12,640 nucleotides of DNA. It comes from Firmicutes bacterium UBA3936 (lineage in GTDB: Bacteria > Bacillota > Dethiobacteria > Dethiobacterales > Dethiobacteraceae). The stretch spans positions 1-12,640 of the forward strand of contig DGEC01000032.1 in assembly GCA_002385745.1 (NCBI GenBank), written 5' to 3'. The translations under genes were made by a program, and so were the position numbers. Position 1 is the stretch's first letter, and the number at the start of each line of letters is the position of its first letter. The notes beneath the pieces were generated by a model. The model had not been told where the DNA came from. It made no database searches and saw nothing but the letters and a program-made list of their open reading frames with translations. Below, one piece after another: positions 1 to 7,373 of this stretch.

Positions 1-9
1 TCAAACAAG

Positions 10-951
10 TTAATCAAAGAGTTTAGAAACGGATAATTCCTCATGAATGCGAATAATGGCGTCCCCGATCAGGGGAGCTACGGACAACACTTTCATTTTG
101 TCAATTATTTTATCGTGGTGAGGAATTGTATTGGTTACCACAATTTCTTTAATTGGTGCCTCCTGCAAACGTTCAAAAGCCGGCCCCGACAAGACAGAAT
201 GGGTACAGCAGGCATAAACCTCCCTTGCCCCTGCCTCCAGCAGGGCCCGGGCTCCAAGGGTAATAGTTCCCGCGGTATCAATAATATCATCTATCATGAT
301 AACGGTTTTGTCCTTGACCTCGCCGATAATATGCATGACTTCTGCAACGTTCGGTTCCGGCCGTCTTTTGTCAATAATGGCAATAGAGCTTTGCAGCCTC
401 TCCGCCAGTTCCCGGGCACGAGTCACACCCCCCAGGTCCGGGGAAACAACCACGGCATCGGGCAGTTCCTTGTCAAGGAAATAATTGGCCAGAATGGGTA
501 AGCTCTTCAGGTGATCTACCGGTATATTAAAAAAACCCTGTATCTGCCCGGCATGAAGATCCATGGTAATAACCCGCGTTGCGCCGGCAGTTGTCAGCAG
601 ATCGGCAACAAGTTTGGCGGTTATCGGGTCTCTCGCCCTGGTTTTCCGGTCTTGCCGGGCATAGCCGTAGTAAGGAAGCACAGCATTAATGCTTTTAGCC
701 GAAGCCCGTTTCATTGCATCCATCATAATTAAAAGTTCCATTAAATTCTCATTAGCCGGACAGCAAATGGGCTGCACGATAAAAACATTGGAACCTCTGA
801 CACTTTCTCCGATATATATACTAATTTCCCCGTCACTGAAACGCCTGACCTCGGCTTGTCCCAAAGAAACCCCGATATGCTCGGCGATCTCTTCCGTCAG
901 TTGCTGATTGGCTGTGCCACTGAAAATGTGAAACTTTCTTTCCCGGTACAC
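10..951 (-). CDS. prs: Ribose-phosphate pyrophosphokinase (PRPP synthetase, class I)
   Basis: This cytosolic enzyme makes 5-phosphoribosyl-1-pyrophosphate from ribose 5-phosphate and ATP for purine, pyrimidine, His, Trp and NAD synthesis. The 313-residue length is normal for the family. Visible hallmarks are FSDGE at 38-42, YYGYARQDRK at 94-103, DLHAGQIQGFF at 131-141, SPDLGGVTR at 170-178, the flexible catalytic loop around KRRPEP at 195-200, and the PRPP-binding loop DDIIDTAGT at 221-229. The start is GTG (949-951), preceded by GGAGGAGGG with about six bases of spacing. It lies 62 bp behind glmU with no terminator between them, so the two are probably cotranscribed, as in Bacillus. Its product also supplies the PRPP used by the nicotinate phosphoribosyltransferase at 10019-11053. 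The stop is nine bases from the window edge, so what follows downstream is unseen. Confidence 0.97.
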   Translation of the reverse strand: MYRERKFHIFSGTANQQLTEEIAEHIGVSLGQAEVRRFSDGEISIYIGESVRGSNVFIVQPICCPANENLMELLIMMDAMKRASAKSINAVLPYYGYARQDRKTRARDPITAKLVADLLTTAGATRVITMDLHAGQIQGFFNIPVDHLKSLPILANYFLDKELPDAVVVSPDLGGVTRARELAERLQSSIAIIDKRRPEPNVAEVMHIIGEVKDKTVIMIDDIIDTAGTITLGARALLEAGAREVYACCTHSVLSGPAFERLQEAPIKEIVVTNTIPHHDKIIDKMKVLSVAPLIGDAIIRIHEELSVSKLFD

Positions 952-1013
952 ACCGTGCCCTCCTCCTGGCTAAAATGTTTACAAGATACTATATTCTTCG
1001 CCCGACAGTGTCC

Positions 1014-2414
1014 TTATTCCTTTCTGTTCATGTTTTTACTATTATTATTTTCCAAATAACGGGCCGCACGCCCTTCTTTATTGACCTGACGGGCGCGGGC
1101 AATGGTTAGGGACCCGGCAGGCACATCTTCGGTCACTGTTGATCCGGCGGCAACATAGGCTCCTTTTCCGACGGTAACCGGCGCCACAAGATTACAGTTG
1201 CAGCCGATGAAAGCGTTGTCATGTATTGTTGTCAGGTTTTTTCTTTTGCCGTCATAATTGACAACAATTGTTCCCCCGCCCATGTTAATGCCGCTGCCAA
1301 GCTGTGCATCGCCGATATAGGAAAGGTGGGCAATTTTTGTTTTACTGCCGACCCGGGTTTTTTTGATTTCGACAAAACCGCCCACTTTGACATCTTTTTC
1401 AAGCACAGTTCCCGACCGCAGGTGGGCAAAGGGGCCTACCGCAACACCGTCACCGATTTCGCTGGAGTTGGCTACGGAGTGGCGGAACACGCTGTTACTG
1501 CCAACGCGGCAGTCTACGAGTTCGGAATTAGGGCCAATGATGCAGTTTTCGCCGACCACCGTGCGGCCGCGGATAATTGTATTTGGCATTACTACCGTAT
1601 CTCTGCCGATTCTAACACCCGCGTCTATGTAAGATGTCTGCGGATCAACCAGTGTTACCCCGGCTTCCATCAGCGAATTGTTAATTCTCTGCTGCATCAG
1701 CGATTGCACCCTGGCCAGTTGCATCCTGTCATTAACTCCCAAAGCAAGTGTGTAATCCTCTAAAACTTCCGCAGCAACGGGCAAACCCTTTTGCTGCAGA
1801 ATAGCAATACAGTCCGTAAGGTAATATTCTCCCTGGACATTACTGCAGCCCACTTCATCTATGACTTCTTTCAGGGAGCGTATATCAAAAACATAGGTGC
1901 CGGTATTAATTTCAGTAATCTTGCGCTCCCCGGCCGTGGCATCTTTTTCTTCCACGATTCCGGCGACACCGCCCTTTTCATCCCTGACAATTCTTCCGTA
2001 GCCATAAGGATCCGGAACATGAGCTGTCAGAACGGTGGCGGCTGCGCCCGCCTGACTGTGTCGGTCGGCCATATTCCCGATTGCCTCGGCAGTTAAAAGC
2101 GGGGTATCACCGCATAATACCAGCACATTGCCTTCCGCCGGCAGCAGCGGTACGGCCTGCAGAACAGCATGGGCAGTACCCAGCTGTTCCTTTTGTTCGA
2201 CGTACCTGACCCGGTTGCCGACAAGCTGCCTGATTTTTTCCCCCTGGTGTCCGACTACTACCACAATATCGGAGCAAATACCTTTGACGGCGGAAATAAC
2301 ATAACTAATCATAGGATAACCGCATATGGGATGAAGAACTTTGGGCAGAGCGGACTGCATGCGTTTGCCCTCGCCTGCTGCCAGTATCACTGCGGTCGTT
2401 TTTTCCAATTGCAT
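1014..2414 (-). CDS. glmU: Bifunctional UDP-N-acetylglucosamine pyrophosphorylase / glucosamine-1-phosphate N-acetyltransferase
   Basis: GlmU acetylates glucosamine-1-phosphate and then uridylylates it to UDP-GlcNAc, the precursor of peptidoglycan and other envelope glycans. The N-terminal nucleotidyltransferase half (about 1-230) shows LAAGEGKRMQS-LPK at 11-25, LCGDTPLL at 100-107 and NTGTYVFD at 170-177. The C-terminal left-handed beta-helix (about 250-445) shows the hexapeptide-type repeats, AHLSYIGDA at 362-370 with His363 at the position of the known catalytic base, the acetyl-CoA region GGGTIVVNYDGK at 379-390, and ARQVNKEG at 441-448. The 466-residue length is typical. ATG is preceded by AAAGGGGG. 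A sigma-A-like promoter lies just upstream, after the spoVG terminator, so glmU-prs appears to be a separate transcription unit from spoVG. The C-terminal tail (about 452-466) is Asn/Lys-rich and looks unstructured. Confidence 0.97.
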   Translation of the reverse strand: MQLEKTTAVILAAGEGKRMQSALPKVLHPICGYPMISYVISAVKGICSDIVVVVGHQGEKIRQLVGNRVRYVEQKEQLGTAHAVLQAVPLLPAEGNVLVLCGDTPLLTAEAIGNMADRHSQAGAAATVLTAHVPDPYGYGRIVRDEKGGVAGIVEEKDATAGERKITEINTGTYVFDIRSLKEVIDEVGCSNVQGEYYLTDCIAILQQKGLPVAAEVLEDYTLALGVNDRMQLARVQSLMQQRINNSLMEAGVTLVDPQTSYIDAGVRIGRDTVVMPNTIIRGRTVVGENCIIGPNSELVDCRVGSNSVFRHSVANSSEIGDGVAVGPFAHLRSGTVLEKDVKVGGFVEIKKTRVGSKTKIAHLSYIGDAQLGSGINMGGGTIVVNYDGKRKNLTTIHDNAFIGCNCNLVAPVTVGKGAYVAAGSTVTEDVPAGSLTIARARQVNKEGRAARYLENNNSKNMNRKE

Positions 2415-2440
2415 TGCCCCCTTTGCTTATTCATATCTAT

Positions 2441-2468
2441 TTTATACACGGATTATCTTTATTGTCAC
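2441..2468 (-). promoter_or_regulatory. Sigma-A-like promoter of glmU-prs
   Basis: Read on the minus strand, GTGACA (complement of 2463-2468) is followed after 16 bases by TATAAA (complement of 2441-2446). Each hexamer is five of six to the vegetative consensus. The predicted start would be near 2433, about 20 bases before the glmU ATG. It sits between the spoVG terminator and glmU, where a promoter is expected. Motif match only. Confidence 0.55.
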
Positions 2469-2513
2469 CTTTACCATGTAATGATATCACGACAACGGGT
2501 AAAAAATAAAGAC

Positions 2514-2537
2514 AAAAAAAAGGAGCCTGAAAGCTCC
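2514..2537 (-). terminator. Rho-independent terminator after spoVG
   Basis: On the minus strand, GGAGC-TTTCAG-GCTCC forms a five-pair stem (arms 2533-2537 and 2522-2526) followed at once by eight T (2514-2521). It begins about 17 bases after the spoVG stop codon. The stem is short but the T run is strong. Confidence 0.75.
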
Positions 2538-2553
2538 CCTGTATGTGCTTTTA

Positions 2554-2829
2554 TTACGCACCTACCAATTCTTTTTCAAGCTCTGCATTGTACGCCTCCA
2601 AAACTGCCGTTTGAATGATTTCACGTGTTTCGGAAGTAATCGGGTGAGCTATGTCTTTAAACTCCCCGTCAGGAGTTCTTTTGCTGGGCATAGCAACAAA
2701 AAGCCCGTTGTTTCCCTCAATAACACGTACATCATGCACCACAAACTGGTTATTCAAAGTAATTGATACAATGGCTTTCATTTTCCCTTCCTGGTTGATT
2801 TTTCTTATTCTGACATCAGTAACTTCCAC
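2554..2829 (-). CDS. spoVG: Septation / stage V sporulation regulator SpoVG
   Basis: SpoVG is a small, highly conserved nucleic-acid-binding regulator that affects asymmetric septation, cortex formation and envelope functions. The chosen start is GTG at 2827-2829, giving 91 residues that begin VEVTDVRIRKI (Val read as Met), which aligns with the start of Bacillus SpoVG. The frame is open 16 codons further upstream, but the GTG is preceded by AAGGCGGTGA, nine of ten to the ideal ribosome binding site, five bases away. The core NNQFVVHDVRVIEGNNGLF and the following PSKRTPDGEFKDIAHPI are diagnostic. The gene ends in tandem TAA TAA and is followed by its own terminator. It precedes glmU-prs as in Bacillus, but the yabJ and purR genes found upstream there are absent. 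A sigma-H-type promoter lies upstream. Confidence 0.96.
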   Translation of the reverse strand: MEVTDVRIRKINQEGKMKAIVSITLNNQFVVHDVRVIEGNNGLFVAMPSKRTPDGEFKDIAHPITSETREIIQTAVLEAYNAELEKELVGA

Positions 2830-2881
2830 GTTCCTCACCGCCTTTCCCCAGACACTTGCGTACTTTGCTGTTTCCACTCAT

Positions 2882-2907
2882 ATTTCCACACAAACGTAGC
2901 AATTCCT
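2882..2907 (-). promoter_or_regulatory. spoVG: Sigma-H-type promoter of spoVG
   Basis: On the minus strand, AGGAATT (complement of 2901-2907) is followed by exactly 14 bases and then GAAAT (complement of 2882-2886). The spacer ends in GTG, giving GTGGAAAT. This closely resembles the known sigma-H promoter of B. subtilis spoVG in sequence and spacing. The predicted start near 2875 leaves a leader of about 45 bases. The -10 differs from the ideal GAATW by one base. The DNA between this element and the upstream gene end at 3019 is AT-rich; I see only weak hairpins there and no convincing terminator. Confidence 0.7.
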
Positions 2908-3018
2908 TCTTTTTACTGGGAAAATGTTTGTTCGCCGGCCAATTTTGTGTTTATATGCATGGATAAGGTCATACTTATAAATCCCCGTAAGGGAGCCTTG
3001 AAAACGGTTCGCCGGAAA

Positions 3019-3774
3019 TTATCCTGCAGGCTTCAGCAACTGCCTGGCCAAAGCCAGATCTGACGGCTTGTCGATATCCGTGCCAATTTCCGGATATGCC
3101 GAAATCACTGCCTTTCCTTTTATTGCAAAAAGTGCGGCAAAGCGCTCTTCCAGCTCCCGGATGGTTACTTTTTTTAATAATAACTTTAAAACAAAGAATA
3201 ATCCCAGTGTCCCGGCCAGCCGCAAGGGGTTTTTCCGCAAGGCATAGAATTTTTCCAGACGGGGCAGAGCCGCAGGCAAGCAGCGGGGATTAACCAGAAA
3301 AAGATTGCCGCCGGTATATTCGGCGTTTTTAATTTTCACATATGTTCTTTTTACTCCCGGGAAGCGGCGTTCGTTGTCTGCGCGGGAAACAATGGGATAG
3401 TAAAAATCATAATCATAGGGATGGCAGGCGGCCAAAAAATCCTCCACCGCCTCTGCTGTTAAAAAAGGCACATCAGAGGAACAGACAAGAAAATGTTCCC
3501 CGGGCTCGAGCGCCAGGCAGCCTTTTTTAAGATTATCTACCAGCGAATCTCCTTCAGGGACAATCAGAATGTCTTCTTCAGCCCTGGCTCGCATTTCGGC
3601 TGCCGGAGCAACTACGGCAATGCGGCCGATTCCTTTTGCGGTACGAAATGCCTGCAATACATAAGCAAACATGTCTTTGCCGTGAATCTTAATAAAAGCC
3701 TTGTTTTTGACTCCTTCTTCCTCTGTCAGGGTCGAGGGGCTGGCTGTCCCGGCCATAATCAGCACATCGGTCAC
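3019..3774 (-). CDS. MobA-like nucleotidyltransferase family protein, function unknown
   Basis: This 251-residue protein has the fold signature of the NTP-transferase (MobA/CobY-like) superfamily: an N-terminal strand and loop VLIMAGTASPS at 4-14, NKAFIKIHGKDMFAYVL at 24-40 in the place of the usual substrate-lysine segment, SSDVPFL at 99-105 (a D-x-P metal-site strand), YTGGNLFLVNP at 153-163, and a conserved tail YPEIGTDIDKPSDL at 227-240. The glycine-rich nucleotide loop is atypical, lacking the usual GG-x-R-M-G. Residues 186-199 are strongly hydrophobic and are followed by Lys-Lys, which could sit at a membrane surface. As I recall, relatives of this family often occur beside ispE in Firmicutes; the substrate is unknown. 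The start is GTG, three bases after the ispE stop, with GGAGGTG inside the end of ispE, so the two are translationally linked. Confidence 0.8.
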   Translation of the reverse strand: MTDVLIMAGTASPSTLTEEEGVKNKAFIKIHGKDMFAYVLQAFRTAKGIGRIAVVAPAAEMRARAEEDILIVPEGDSLVDNLKKGCLALEPGEHFLVCSSDVPFLTAEAVEDFLAACHPYDYDFYYPIVSRADNERRFPGVKRTYVKIKNAEYTGGNLFLVNPRCLPAALPRLEKFYALRKNPLRLAGTLGLFFVLKLLLKKVTIRELEERFAALFAIKGKAVISAYPEIGTDIDKPSDLALARQLLKPAG

Positions 3775-3777
3775 TGC

Positions 3778-4644
3778 TCACACCTCCAGTGTTACCGGCC
3801 GCTTTGTTTGCGTCAGCCAGACAGCTATTCCTTCTTTTTTCAGGGAATCTGCCAGCCGGACAGCTTTTTCCCTGTCCGGATAGAGGGCAAACACCGTCGG
3901 GCCGCTGCCACTCATTAAAGCCGGGGCATTTACTGCCATCTTTTTTTTCAGTTCTCCTATGGCAGGATAAAGACGAAAGGCGGGATACTCCAGGGTATTA
4001 CAGAGACAATCCGCTATCTCCTGCCGGTTACCTTTCTGCAAGGCCGCAAGCATGCGCTTCGTGTTGCCTGTTTTTTTAAAATCATCCGTTCTCAGGCTGC
4101 GATATACTTCAGCAGTGGACACTGCAAATCCGGGATTGGCCAGGACCACGAAAAATGTGGGACAGTCCCTGAGCCGTGTCAGCTTCTCTCCCCTCCCGGT
4201 AGCAAAAGCCGTGCCGCCTTGCAGGCAAAAGGGCACATCGGAACCCAATGCCGCCGCAATTTCTTGCAGCAAGCCGTCCTCGCAGGGCAGCTTCCAGAGG
4301 CGGAGCAGTCCGCGCAGGGCAGCGGCGGCATCGCTGCTGCCGCCGGCAAGTCCGGCGGCAAGAGGAATCCTTTTTTTCAGAACTATTCTTGCTCCCTGCC
4401 GGACTTCATAGTATTTTTTCAGCATTAGAGCCGCTTGCAGGGCTAAATTGTCCTCTCCCACAGAAAGACCGGGGCAGTCACATGACAAAGAGACCTGTTC
4501 ATCATCTGCAGTATAGAATACCAGTGTATCATGGAGAGCGATACTCTGATAAACAGTCTCCAGCTCATGATAACCGTCCGGTCTTTTGTGTTTTACGAAT
4601 AACAGCAGGTTAATTTTTGCAAAGGCTTTTTCACTGACAGGCAT
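3778..4644 (-). CDS. ispE: 4-diphosphocytidyl-2-C-methyl-D-erythritol kinase
   Basis: IspE phosphorylates CDP-methylerythritol in the non-mevalonate pathway to isopentenyl diphosphate, needed for undecaprenyl carriers and quinones. With the ATG at 4642-4644 the product is 288 residues, the usual size. Motifs in that numbering: AKINL with Lys10, the GHMP ATP loop PLAAGLAGGSSD at 94-105, GSDVPF with Asp136, and the third GHMP motif SGSGPTVF at 245-252. Lys10 and the GSD aspartate are the catalytic residues of the family. A TTG six codons upstream (4660-4662) is in frame, but AAGGGGAG lies five bases before the ATG, and Bacillus IspE also begins close to the KINL motif, so the ATG is preferred. 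A near-perfect sigma-H-type element lies between the cphA stop and this gene, so ispE may be transcribed both from it and by readthrough from cphBA. Confidence 0.96.
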   Translation of the reverse strand: MPVSEKAFAKINLLLFVKHKRPDGYHELETVYQSIALHDTLVFYTADDEQVSLSCDCPGLSVGEDNLALQAALMLKKYYEVRQGARIVLKKRIPLAAGLAGGSSDAAAALRGLLRLWKLPCEDGLLQEIAAALGSDVPFCLQGGTAFATGRGEKLTRLRDCPTFFVVLANPGFAVSTAEVYRSLRTDDFKKTGNTKRMLAALQKGNRQEIADCLCNTLEYPAFRLYPAIGELKKKMAVNAPALMSGSGPTVFALYPDREKAVRLADSLKKEGIAVWLTQTKRPVTLEV

Positions 4645-4676
4645 GTTTTCTCCCCTTGGCAACCGCCATGGGAAGT

Positions 4677-4702
4677 AATTCGCCCCGGGGCAGTTAATTC
4701 CT
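4677..4702 (-). promoter_or_regulatory. ispE: Sigma-H-type promoter of ispE
   Basis: On the minus strand, GCAGGAATT is followed by GGCGAATTA, with AGGAATT (complement of 4696-4702) and GAATT (complement of 4677-4681) separated by exactly 14 bases. This fits the remembered consensus RnAGGAwWW / RnnGAATww at every specified base. It begins one base after the cphA stop codon and would start transcription near 4670, about 25 bases before the ispE ATG. The spacer contains a perfect ten-base palindrome, GCCCCGGGGC (4682-4691). Confidence 0.65.
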
Positions 4703-4703
4703 G

Positions 4704-7370
4704 CTAGGGCAAAGCGGCGGGACTCTCCAAGGCCGGACGGCCTGCTTTCTGCGGTCGTACAGCCGCTTTGGCACTGTTTTGGTAGGAATCGATTTCGGCT
4801 TGAATAACTTTAAGGTTTTCGTAGAAAACAACTACCAAATCACCCGGAAGGGCAGCATTTAAGGCTGCCTGCAGCGCTTCTCTTTCTGTGCGAAAAACAC
4901 TGATAAAGAAAACATCTTTGCCGGCGGCAACGGCGCCTTTCTTCAGCAGCGCAGCCACTTCCCCCGGCCTGCGTCCGCGCAAATCCTCATCCTCCTTAAT
5001 GAAAAGATAGTCAAAAACCTGGGCTGCAGCCTGGCCTGCCGCCATAATCAACTGGTCTCCACGGTCTCCCGGCACACCGACAACTGCCAGTATCCGTTTA
5101 GCTTTTAGCTTTTTAGCAAAACTGCCTGTCTTTACAAAACCGTCAGGGTTATGTCCATAGTCCACCAGTACCTGAATGTCACCGATCCTGTAAAGATTGC
5201 CCCGGCCTGGATTGTCACAGGGAGAAGAAGCAAATTTTTGCAGGTAAAAAGCTGCCTGCCGCGGGGACATGCCAAAAGCCCAGCATGCTGCGAGAGCCGA
5301 TAGAAGATTTTCTGTCTGATGCCTGGCCCGGCCGCCGTAAGTAACGGCAAAGTCCCGGGCTCTTCCGATCAACACTACACGGTTGCCCTGGGCTGCCAGA
5401 ATCATGCCCCGCTGTAAAAATAAAGCCCTGCCCCCGTTGCCTAGGTGACGGCGGACTGTGATGTTGTCCTCCTGCATACTAAAATATATTATTGGCGTCC
5501 AAACCCTTTCAGCAAGTTCATGCACATGGGGGTCATCGGCATTCAGAACAACCGTGCCCGTGTCATAAACCGCCTCCGCCACCAAACTTTTGACATGAAG
5601 AAGGTCGGCTGCCGTTTCAACACCGTCCTGCCCGAGATGATCGGCACGGATATTTAGGATAACGGCTACATCGGCCCTGTCATAACCAAGTCCGCGGCGG
5701 ATAATGCCGCCCCGGGCCGTTTCGAGGACCGCCACCTCCACACCGGGGTGCCCTAAGACGGCATTTGCTCCGGAGGGGCCTGTAAGGTCCCCCTCTTTTA
5801 TTAAAATACCATTTACATAAAAACCATCCGTACAGCACATTCCCGTTTGCAGGCCATGGTGACGCAGGGCATATTCCAGCATCCGGGCAGTAGTTGTTTT
5901 CCCGTTTGTTCCGGTTACGCTGAAAACAGGAACGCGTGCCGGCTTACCGGGAGGGAAAAGATAATCAATAATTTTATCACCCACATCCTGCTTCCGCCCT
6001 TTTGCCGGAAACAGGTGCATGCGCAACCCGGGAGCGGCATTAACTTCAATAATTCCTCCTATTTGCCCGGCGGGCGGCCGGGAAATATCCTCCATAATAA
6101 TATCCACCCCGGCAATATCCAAGCCAATAATTTTAACGGCACTGACAGCCAGTTCCGCCTGCCGGTGGTGGACATACTCCGTCACGTCACAGGCGGTGCC
6201 GCCTGTAGAAAGATTCGCGCTTTCCCTCAGAAGTACTTTCTGACCGGCAGGAACCACTGCCCCGGCAGTCAGTCCCTGCCGCTCCAGAACTTCTTCGGTT
6301 ATTTTGTCAAAAGGAATTTTCGTAAGAGGTTTTTCATGGCCTTCGCCGCGCAAGGGATTTTTATTCTCCTCGGCAATCAGTTCGGCAATGCTTTTTTTGC
6401 CGTCCCCTACAACCTGCGCAGGAAATTTCTCGGCGGCGGCTGCAAGGCTCCCGTTGACAATAAGCAGCCGGTAATGCCGGCCGGGCAGGCATTTTTCAAC
6501 TATGACCGGCATGCTGACGGCAGCGGCCAGCTTAAAAGCTTTTTCAACTTCCCGGCAGCTGTTCAGATTAAGAAAAACCCCCTTCCCCTGGTTGCTGCAG
6601 TCCGGTTTTACCGCCACTGGGAAACGCAGTCTTTCGGCAGCTGCCACAGCTTCTTCCACAGAACGGACCGTTTCGCCTTCGGGAACGGGCAGCCCCTGCT
6701 GCCGGAGCAGCTTTTTGGTCAGGCCTTTGCAGGAGGCTATGTCTACGGCAATACAGCCTGTACCCTCGCTGATGCTGGCAATAATCCTTTTCTGGTATTT
6801 TCCTGTGCCAATCCTGTACAAACTGGACCCCCTTTCCAAAAGCTGAAAGGGTATTGCTCTTTTTTGGGCGGCAGATAAAATAGCCGCTGTGCTTGGTCCC
6901 GGCAAATACCTGGCAGCCGCTTTTCTTGCCGCATCCAGATCCATATCAAGGTCAAAATCCTTGCCCAAAACAAGGGCGTAAACCAGCTCAACAGCGGTTT
7001 TGGCCAAAATTTCCGCCGCTTCCCGGCAGCGATATTCGCTGATTATTTCAACTATGCAGCCATTGCCGGTATAAGTCTTGCCGTATTCCATGCCGACTCC
7101 GGCCATGCTCTGCAGTTCCAGAAAAACATGCTCCACCACATGTCCCAGGTAGGTGCCTTCCCGTACCCTTTCCAAAAAGCCTCCCCTGCGCCGGCGGGAA
7201 CATTTATGTTCGAGCAGGCCGGGCAATTTGTTCAGCAGACGCCCTGTAAAAGAGGGATCGCAGTCTGTACGGTATTCTTTAAATTTATCAAGATCCAAAA
7301 GCATTTTCATAACCGGACGGTGACTGTAAATGTTCCGCCCGGGGAAAAAATGCAGGTCCACTATTCTCAT
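4704..7370 (-). CDS. cphA: Cyanophycin synthetase
   Basis: CphA polymerises aspartate and arginine into cyanophycin, an insoluble nitrogen reserve, using ATP. The 888-residue length is typical of CphA1. Order of parts: an N-terminal domain (about 1-160) with HVVEH at 77-81, an HxxEH motif that appears to match the metallopeptidase-like third site described for CphA1; an ATP-grasp domain (about 210-465) with KPDCSNQGKGV at 255-265, GGTACDVT at 380-387 and IEVNAAPGLRMH at 431-442; and a Mur-ligase half with P-loop GTNGKTT at 477-483, LETARGG at 539-545, ADHLG at 566-570 and DYGHNPDGF at 727-735. The last 25 or so residues are Ala/Pro/Lys-rich and look like a disordered extension. ATG lies three bases after the cphB stop; AAGGAGG sits about 11 bases upstream, slightly far. 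Adjacency to cphB supports the assignment over a plain Mur ligase. Confidence 0.95.
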   Translation of the reverse strand: MRIVDLHFFPGRNIYSHRPVMKMLLDLDKFKEYRTDCDPSFTGRLLNKLPGLLEHKCSRRRRGGFLERVREGTYLGHVVEHVFLELQSMAGVGMEYGKTYTGNGCIVEIISEYRCREAAEILAKTAVELVYALVLGKDFDLDMDLDAARKAAARYLPGPSTAAILSAAQKRAIPFQLLERGSSLYRIGTGKYQKRIIASISEGTGCIAVDIASCKGLTKKLLRQQGLPVPEGETVRSVEEAVAAAERLRFPVAVKPDCSNQGKGVFLNLNSCREVEKAFKLAAAVSMPVIVEKCLPGRHYRLLIVNGSLAAAAEKFPAQVVGDGKKSIAELIAEENKNPLRGEGHEKPLTKIPFDKITEEVLERQGLTAGAVVPAGQKVLLRESANLSTGGTACDVTEYVHHRQAELAVSAVKIIGLDIAGVDIIMEDISRPPAGQIGGIIEVNAAPGLRMHLFPAKGRKQDVGDKIIDYLFPPGKPARVPVFSVTGTNGKTTTARMLEYALRHHGLQTGMCCTDGFYVNGILIKEGDLTGPSGANAVLGHPGVEVAVLETARGGIIRRGLGYDRADVAVILNIRADHLGQDGVETAADLLHVKSLVAEAVYDTGTVVLNADDPHVHELAERVWTPIIYFSMQEDNITVRRHLGNGGRALFLQRGMILAAQGNRVVLIGRARDFAVTYGGRARHQTENLLSALAACWAFGMSPRQAAFYLQKFASSPCDNPGRGNLYRIGDIQVLVDYGHNPDGFVKTGSFAKKLKAKRILAVVGVPGDRGDQLIMAAGQAAAQVFDYLFIKEDEDLRGRRPGEVAALLKKGAVAAGKDVFFISVFRTEREALQAALNAALPGDLVVVFYENLKVIQAEIDSYQNSAKAAVRPQKAGRPALESPAALP

Positions 7371-7373
7371 CTG

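Noticed and set aside
1368..1376. Perfect Spo0A box on the minus strand (TTTGTCGAA)
   Set aside because: It lies deep inside glmU and is fully explained by conserved Phe-Val-Glu codons of the acetyltransferase domain; no promoter is nearby.
2875..2877. Longer SpoVG of 107 residues
   Set aside because: The extra 16 residues are not in the family, and the start would fall on the predicted transcription start of the sigma-H-type promoter.
2963..2978. ATAAG-6-CTTAT inverted repeat between spoVG and the nucleotidyltransferase gene
   Set aside because: Five AT-rich pairs with no T run and no clear link to a start or stop; too weak for a terminator or operator claim.
2981..2996. Possible terminator for the ispE unit around CCCC-GTAA-GGGA
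   Set aside because: Only about four pairs, and the following sequence is ATTTATAAG without a proper T tract. How this unit ends is unclear.
2930..3015. Nine-base direct repeat GTTCGCCGG at 2930-2938 and 3007-3015
   Set aside because: Short, 77 bases apart, no flanking inverted structure or insertion; chance is likely.
4660..4662. TTG as start of ispE, giving 294 residues
   Set aside because: No ribosome binding site before it, while the ATG six codons later has AAGGGGAG at correct spacing and matches the family start.
5847..6878. Long open frame of about 343 codons on the plus strand
   Set aside because: It lies entirely antisense to cphA, matches no family I recognise, and is a by-product of G+C-rich codon use in the real gene.
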